DNA of 64,000 nucleotides, from contig JASDDO010000026.1 in the NCBI GenBank assembly GCA_030015575.1, forward strand, positions 452,577,096 through 452,641,095, read 5' to 3'. How positions within the stretch are numbered: the first letter of the stretch is position 1; each line of letters opens with the position of its first letter. Source of the DNA: Agapanthus africanus (taxonomy: Eukaryota; Streptophyta; Magnoliopsida; Asparagales; Amaryllidaceae). The translations under genes and the position numbers were made by a program. Positions 59,590 through 64,000 of the stretch are shown here, piece after piece. The notes under the pieces were generated by a model, which was not told the origin of the DNA, made no database searches, and saw only the letters and a list, made by a program, of their open reading frames with translations.

Positions 59590-60930
59590 GAATCCAACGA
59601 ACCTCAGCCACTCCGCCGATTTAGTAGGTTTCCTCACCCACCTGAGAGATACTTCGGTTTCTCTATTATAGTGGGAGTGAGGATTGCATCATGAGATGAT
59701 GACCTAACTAGTTTCGTGCTGGCCATCAGGAGTGGGACTCTGTAAGAATGGCTGGATGCTTAGTGGTCTGAGATGGAATCCATATACACTAACAAAGTAT
59801 GGACTTTGGTTGCTATATCTGAAGGGTTAAATCCCCATCAGGAGCAAGTATATCTTGAGAAGATTACTTCGTGTAGATGGAAAAGTTAAGACTTTCAAAG
59901 CTAGACTTGTTAAAGGTTTTCGTTATCAACCAGGCGTGGAAAATGATGAAACCTTTTCCAGGAGCTATGCTTAAGTCCATCCGGATCCTACTTGCCATTG
60001 CTGCATATCATGACTACGATATCTGGTGGTTGGGTGTCATGACTGTTTTTCTAAATATTGATTTAGAAGAGAACGTCTATAAGTACACAGCCAGAGGGCT
60101 ACGTAAACATTGGGAGCAGCGGAAATGTGTGCAAGTTACTTTACAGATTAAAGCAGGCGTCGCGGAGTTGGAACGTCTGTTTTGATGTGTTAGTCAAAGA
60201 GTTTGACATCATCAAAATGGTAGATGAACCTTGTATATACAAAAAGGTAGTAGGGAGTATGGTGTTAATCCTCGTAGAGTACGTGGATGACATACTCTTG
60301 GTAGGGAAGTAGTTTCCTATACTACGCTCGGTCAATCTCCGCTTATCACAAAAATTCTCCATATAGGATCAAAATGATACCTACTAAATCCTGGGTTTTG
60401 GATCTATGAGATAGATCTAATTGGATATTGGGATACTCACTAGTTGTAGTGAGATGGTATCAATTGATCCTGGGGAGAATCACTGGAAAGGTTCCAGGGT
60501 GATAAGGACGAATGAATATCAGTCGCAGGCATTGTCTTTACCCTCAGTAAAGGGACGGTATGTTGGAAGAGTTCCAAGCTAGATACCGTGACATAATAGA
60601 CGACAAAGGCTGGATACATCGTTACTTAAGATGCTACCAAAGAGGAAGTCTGGATGTATATAAGTTCATGAGATGAACTTCGTTCCTACCATTGTGAGAC
60701 AATGGAGTTGTGGATTATGCAAAGGAACGCCTGTCCCATCAGTGATCCAGACATATTCTAAGGCAGTGTCACCTGATCGTGGAGATGGTTGATCTCCAGG
60801 GGATCGAGATTAGGAGAGCAGACTCAGAGGACAACACGGCGGATCCACTCACAAAGGCCTTTTCCCAGAGAGAGACTTTTATGGGATGGTTGAGTATGAG
60901 ATACTGCAACCACTGCTACAGATGGCCCTA
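59590..60930 (+). pseudogene. Element B reverse transcriptase-RNase H, decayed
   Basis: This resumes the B polyprotein after nested element C. The order is a linker block (cctcagccactccgcc, homologous to the S-H-P-P-E-R segment), RT with AMLKSIRILLAIAAYHDY (60000 region), LKQASRSWNVCFD, and an intact YVDDILLVG loop near 60281-60307. RNase H then follows, readable only as fragments (gcggatccactcacaaaggcc near 60839). Multiple stops and frameshifts make it non-functional. Confidence 0.85.
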
Positions 60931-60934
60931 GTGC

Positions 60935-60945
60935 AAGTGGGAGAT
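60935..60945 (+). promoter_or_regulatory. Polypurine tract of element B
   Basis: AAGTGGGAGAT directly before the LTR start TGTTAG at 60946. Confidence 0.94.
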
Positions 60946-63146
60946 TGTTAGTTATATGTATGCCCTAGAGGCCATTACTATACATAGGATGTATATTGTA
61001 GTGGATGCTTGGACATATATAGGGAGGACTTTCTTGCTCGACATGATAGTATGCTATCTGGTTGCTCTTTATCTTAACGTATACACTGATTATCTCTCTG
61101 TTACATGTTGGTAAAGCCCTTAGGATGTGTACTTGACTACCTGGACTATGATGCGGATCATACTGGTGGGGACATGGTAGTCCATAAGTACATCCTTCAA
61201 GGTCCCTAGTCATGGGTGTATCGAGACGGGGCATCGATATACCAGAGTAGACTAGAGTATACCTTCTCGACCCATACAGATGGGCGATGGATGATCCCGT
61301 ATCCATTGGTGTTTGACATCAGAGATGATATACGGGTGCTCAGTGGAGACTGGGTACACTGGACGGACTCGCTGAGAACTCCTAGATGGTATTATACCTT
61401 ACGTCAGATGGCAGTTCTCTGGTGACACTGGTACGGAGTAGTCTGTTGACCCGAGATCGTCATAGAGTCTTGTGTGGTTCCCACTATGCTTTGATTTCCA
61501 CCTTACCACGTCCAAGAGGGCGTGCAAAACGGTGGCTTTTGGGTACAGTCCCGAATCACATGGAGGCAATGAGCGATAGGAGGGGATTCGTCTCTCCCGG
61601 TATAGGGAGTTGATGTTGCGCTGTGTTCGATTGGATATAACCGGAAACCCCTGGCCAGGGTTGCTGAGATTTACTGGTAAGTGTTACCAGTAGTTTCTCG
61701 AACTGTTATAGACCTCATATCGACACGACTTATCGAGCTACTGGGGTCTGACGTTTACCACCCCTAGGCAAGATATGCAACATATCAGACAATCAGACCG
61801 GACTGTACGGTAAGTGTTACTGGTTGGATTCATAGGAGTGTGAGCGGGCTTGCTTGTTGATCTTCTGATCGCTCAATACCCAGGTGGCCGTTACGTTTAG
61901 CAGACCGCTTGCGGCTTGTGGGTGTTTGATATGATCATCACCTGCTGCCGGCGTATTGACGAGTCTTTAGAGTCCTACACAGAGGTTTCCTGGCTCAAGC
62001 GAAATGAAATAGGAGCTCATATAAGATATGTGCGGGACCGAGAATAATACCAGTATGTGATACTGAATTCTATTCTCACGATCTGTATCATTGGACGGTT
62101 AGATGAGATATAGCCGGGTTACCGAATCAAGTGTTGATTCGATACATTGATACACTTGATATTAGTCGGTTATATGCAGTATGACCGGATCATTAAATCA
62201 AGTATTGATTTAATGATTTAATGTATATCATATATTTGATATATTACTTTACATTAACCAGTATTGGTTCACTTAAGATTATTTTCTCACTTGAATGTGC
62301 ACATTGTATATATGATATAGTTTTGTGCACTATTTTGTATCATGTTTGATGATACATGCAAACTTGGTTGTGTGTATGCTTTAGACCATGTTTAGGTAAA
62401 TGGTTAGGGTTTTTATTTATTTATTTATTTATTCTTTTTGGCAAAAATAAAATGGTGGCATTCTTTGTTTTTATTTGAAGCTTCATGAAGCTTTGAAAAG
62501 TTCAAACCATTTTGTTTTTTCCTTAACCTAACCATTTGCCTAAACCCTAGTTTATTCTCTACATTAGTTTACCTCATCCATGGTTGCTAAAAGATAGACT
62601 TCACTTGTATTTTCTTTTTTAGATAATTCATTTTTTCATTTCTTTCTTCTTCTTCTTCTTGATGAAGAAAGAAAACCTTTGCTAGAAATTTACAAGTGAT
62701 GAATCCAAGTGAGAAATCCAAATCTAAAGTGAACCCACTTCCTATTTCTTCATCCTCTATCACTTTCCATGTTGTATAGGGTATTTTCTTCACAAGGTTG
62801 ATGACCAAGTGAAGATGGAGCTTGAGTTTGAGTCGCCTCGACGTAGATCATCTTCGGCATCGAAGTCAACGACCTAGCCCGCCCATTTCTCCGATGAAAC
62901 CGACGCTAGAGTCCGGGATTCCGATGATCGCAGCGGAGGGACGTCAACACGGAGCTAGAGAAGTGGAGGACCGGATATACAAAGGTTGTATTTCCATTCA
63001 CTTAGTAGCAAAGTAGTTTGCTAGCTTTAGTTTTCGCCTTTACTCTAGTTAACGATCTAGTTTAGGGTTTCTCGGCATCGGAAAATTTTGAATTTGGCAT
63101 GGTTGATGCCTTGTGGAACCTCTTTTCTGTGCCTAGGAACCCTACA
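60946..63146 (+). repeat. 3' LTR of element B
   Basis: 2201 bp, uninterrupted reference copy for the split 5' LTR. It shows the untouched target of the LARD-like insertion (ATTCGTCTCTCCCGG near 61587). Antisense ORF at 62587-62808. TSD AATAA at 63147-63151. Confidence 0.95.
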
Positions 63147-63151
63147 AATAA

Positions 63152-63437
63152 TGTCATGAATAATCTAATTAGATTTTTCTCTTAGTTATATTCATAGTTT
63201 ATAAAAACCTAGTTTGTTAAAAAGCTTAAGTTTGGACATTTTTCAAGTAACAACTTGTAATTAGCAACTAGATTAGTTTTAACAAGTTTTAAGATGCTAG
63301 CCCACATCACACAACCATGCACAATTGATCAGAACCCAACTCCAAAACAAAACCCTAACTTGAATTTCTTAATCATGCAATTGAACCCAATTAAAACCTA
63401 ATTAAAACTTAATTAAAATCTTAGATTAGAACAAGTA
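63152..63437. other. A/T-rich flank right of element B
   Basis: Sequence that adjoined 31314 before element B inserted. It may be the rest of the LARD-family LTR remnant but no anchor could be matched. No gene seen. Confidence 0.4.
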
Positions 63438-64000
63438 TGTAACATTCTGAAATTTTAGAAATAAATAAAATTAATTAATTAAATAATAAATGGTTAAATT
63501 AAAAAGTTTTTAAAACCAAATAAGACCATTTCATAAGATGTATGTAAAACAAATTAAATTAAAATTTCAATATGCAACATAAATAAATTATAAGGGTTTA
63601 AATGTGAATTTTAGCTTCAATTTAATAAAAAGAGTGTTTTATAATAACATAAGTGTGAAGGATTTTTATATAAAATTTAGGAAAATTATGCAAATTTGGA
63701 TTTGTGAGGGTGTAAGGGGAAAATGGGTAGAAAATGTTTTAGTTCAGAATTTAATTACAAATTGAATCAATTTGGAAGAGATAATGTTTTGCCACCACTT
63801 CCTCTCATGCACAACACCATCCCCACACCCCCTCCTTGCATGAAACCACCACATCATGCTTGGTGACACCTCTTCCTACACCTCACCCTTTCCCTCACCA
63901 TTTATATAAGGTGTTCAGATCAATTAATCAAGTTAAAACTTCTGAAAATTCAAAAGAAAGAAAAGAAAAACAAAACAAAATAAAGAAGAACAGGAGAAGA
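63438..64000 (+). repeat. Probable start of another gypsy-type LTR
   Basis: Begins TGTAACATTCTGAAATTTTA, resembling the LARD LTR start (TGTAACGTTTCAAAATAAT) in wording and in the A/T-rich stretch that follows. It then passes into a C/T-rich region with a TATA box. The element would continue past the window; no second LTR, PBS or TSD can be checked. Confidence 0.4.
63903..63910 (+). promoter_or_regulatory. TATA box in the right-edge LTR
   Basis: TATATAAG preceded by a C/T-rich stretch and followed by an A-rich sequence typical of a plant 5' leader. Confidence 0.5.

Larger units (their letters stand above)
31320..63146 (+). mobile_element. Ty1/copia element B with two nested insertions
   Basis: This plus-strand copia element has ends TGTTAGTTATATG and CCTACA. 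Perfect AATAA duplications lie at 31315-31319 and 63147-63151. The 5' LTR is split by a LARD-like element and the pol region by copia element C. With both removed, B is about 10.35 kb, and its 5' LTR is exactly 2201 bp, the same as the 3' LTR. PBS is at 45264-45276 and PPT at 60935-60945. The polyprotein is heavily decayed. Confidence 0.95.

Overview
The window is a heterochromatic stretch of nuclear DNA from a flowering plant. It is built almost entirely of LTR retrotransposons inserted into one another. The evidence is Ty1/copia polyprotein fragments with the YVDD/DTG/D-D35-E signatures, primer-binding sites complementary to plant initiator-Met and Asp tRNAs, polypurine tracts, LTR pairs bounded by TG...CA, and exact 5-bp target-site duplications (TSDs). 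I found no host gene, no rRNA or tRNA gene, and no intact element ORF. The species cannot be named from this sequence.

Layout, left to right. 1-~3556: part of a minus-strand Ty3/gypsy (Athila-like, Asp-tRNA-primed) element, with a broken ORF, leader, PBS and 5' LTR. ~3715-3768 plus 23686-~24865: a plus-strand copia LTR ('Y') split by insertion of minus-strand copia element 'X' (3769-23685, TSD GTGTA). X is itself split by minus-strand copia element 'A' (6624-16699, TSD CCACC). ~24866-27859: leader, PBS and LTR of a minus-strand copia element 'Z'. 27860-31314: a diverged minus-strand LTR of the long-LTR (LARD) family. 31320-63146: plus-strand copia element 'B' (TSD AATAA), with two nested insertions. 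A LARD-like element lies in its 5' LTR (31966-43702, TSD TCGTC; 4.14-kb LTRs and a 3.4-kb non-coding core). A minus-strand copia element 'C' lies in its pol region (49852-59584, TSD CAATA). 63152-63437 is flank, and 63438-64000 is the probable start of another gypsy-type LTR with a TATA box.

With insertions removed, X, A, B and C are each about 9.7-10.3 kb and related: LTRs of 1.96-2.2 kb, an unusually long leader (2-3 kb) between PBS and gag, then gag-PR-IN-RT-RNaseH in one frame. A (four in-frame stops) and C (two stops, two frameshifts) are the best preserved. X and B are heavily decayed.

The most interesting signal is in the non-coding leaders. All four copia elements carry an array of three hairpins spaced about 84-93 nt. 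Each has a near-invariant apical hairpin on a lower stem whose sequence differs between hairpins and elements while pairing is kept. The same leaders carry other paired elements, including a GC-rich near-perfect palindrome (core CCGCGGnnCCGCGG) that also occurs in the unrelated gypsy-type LTR. I infer a structured RNA leader, perhaps used for packaging, dimerisation, translation or splicing; this is not proven.
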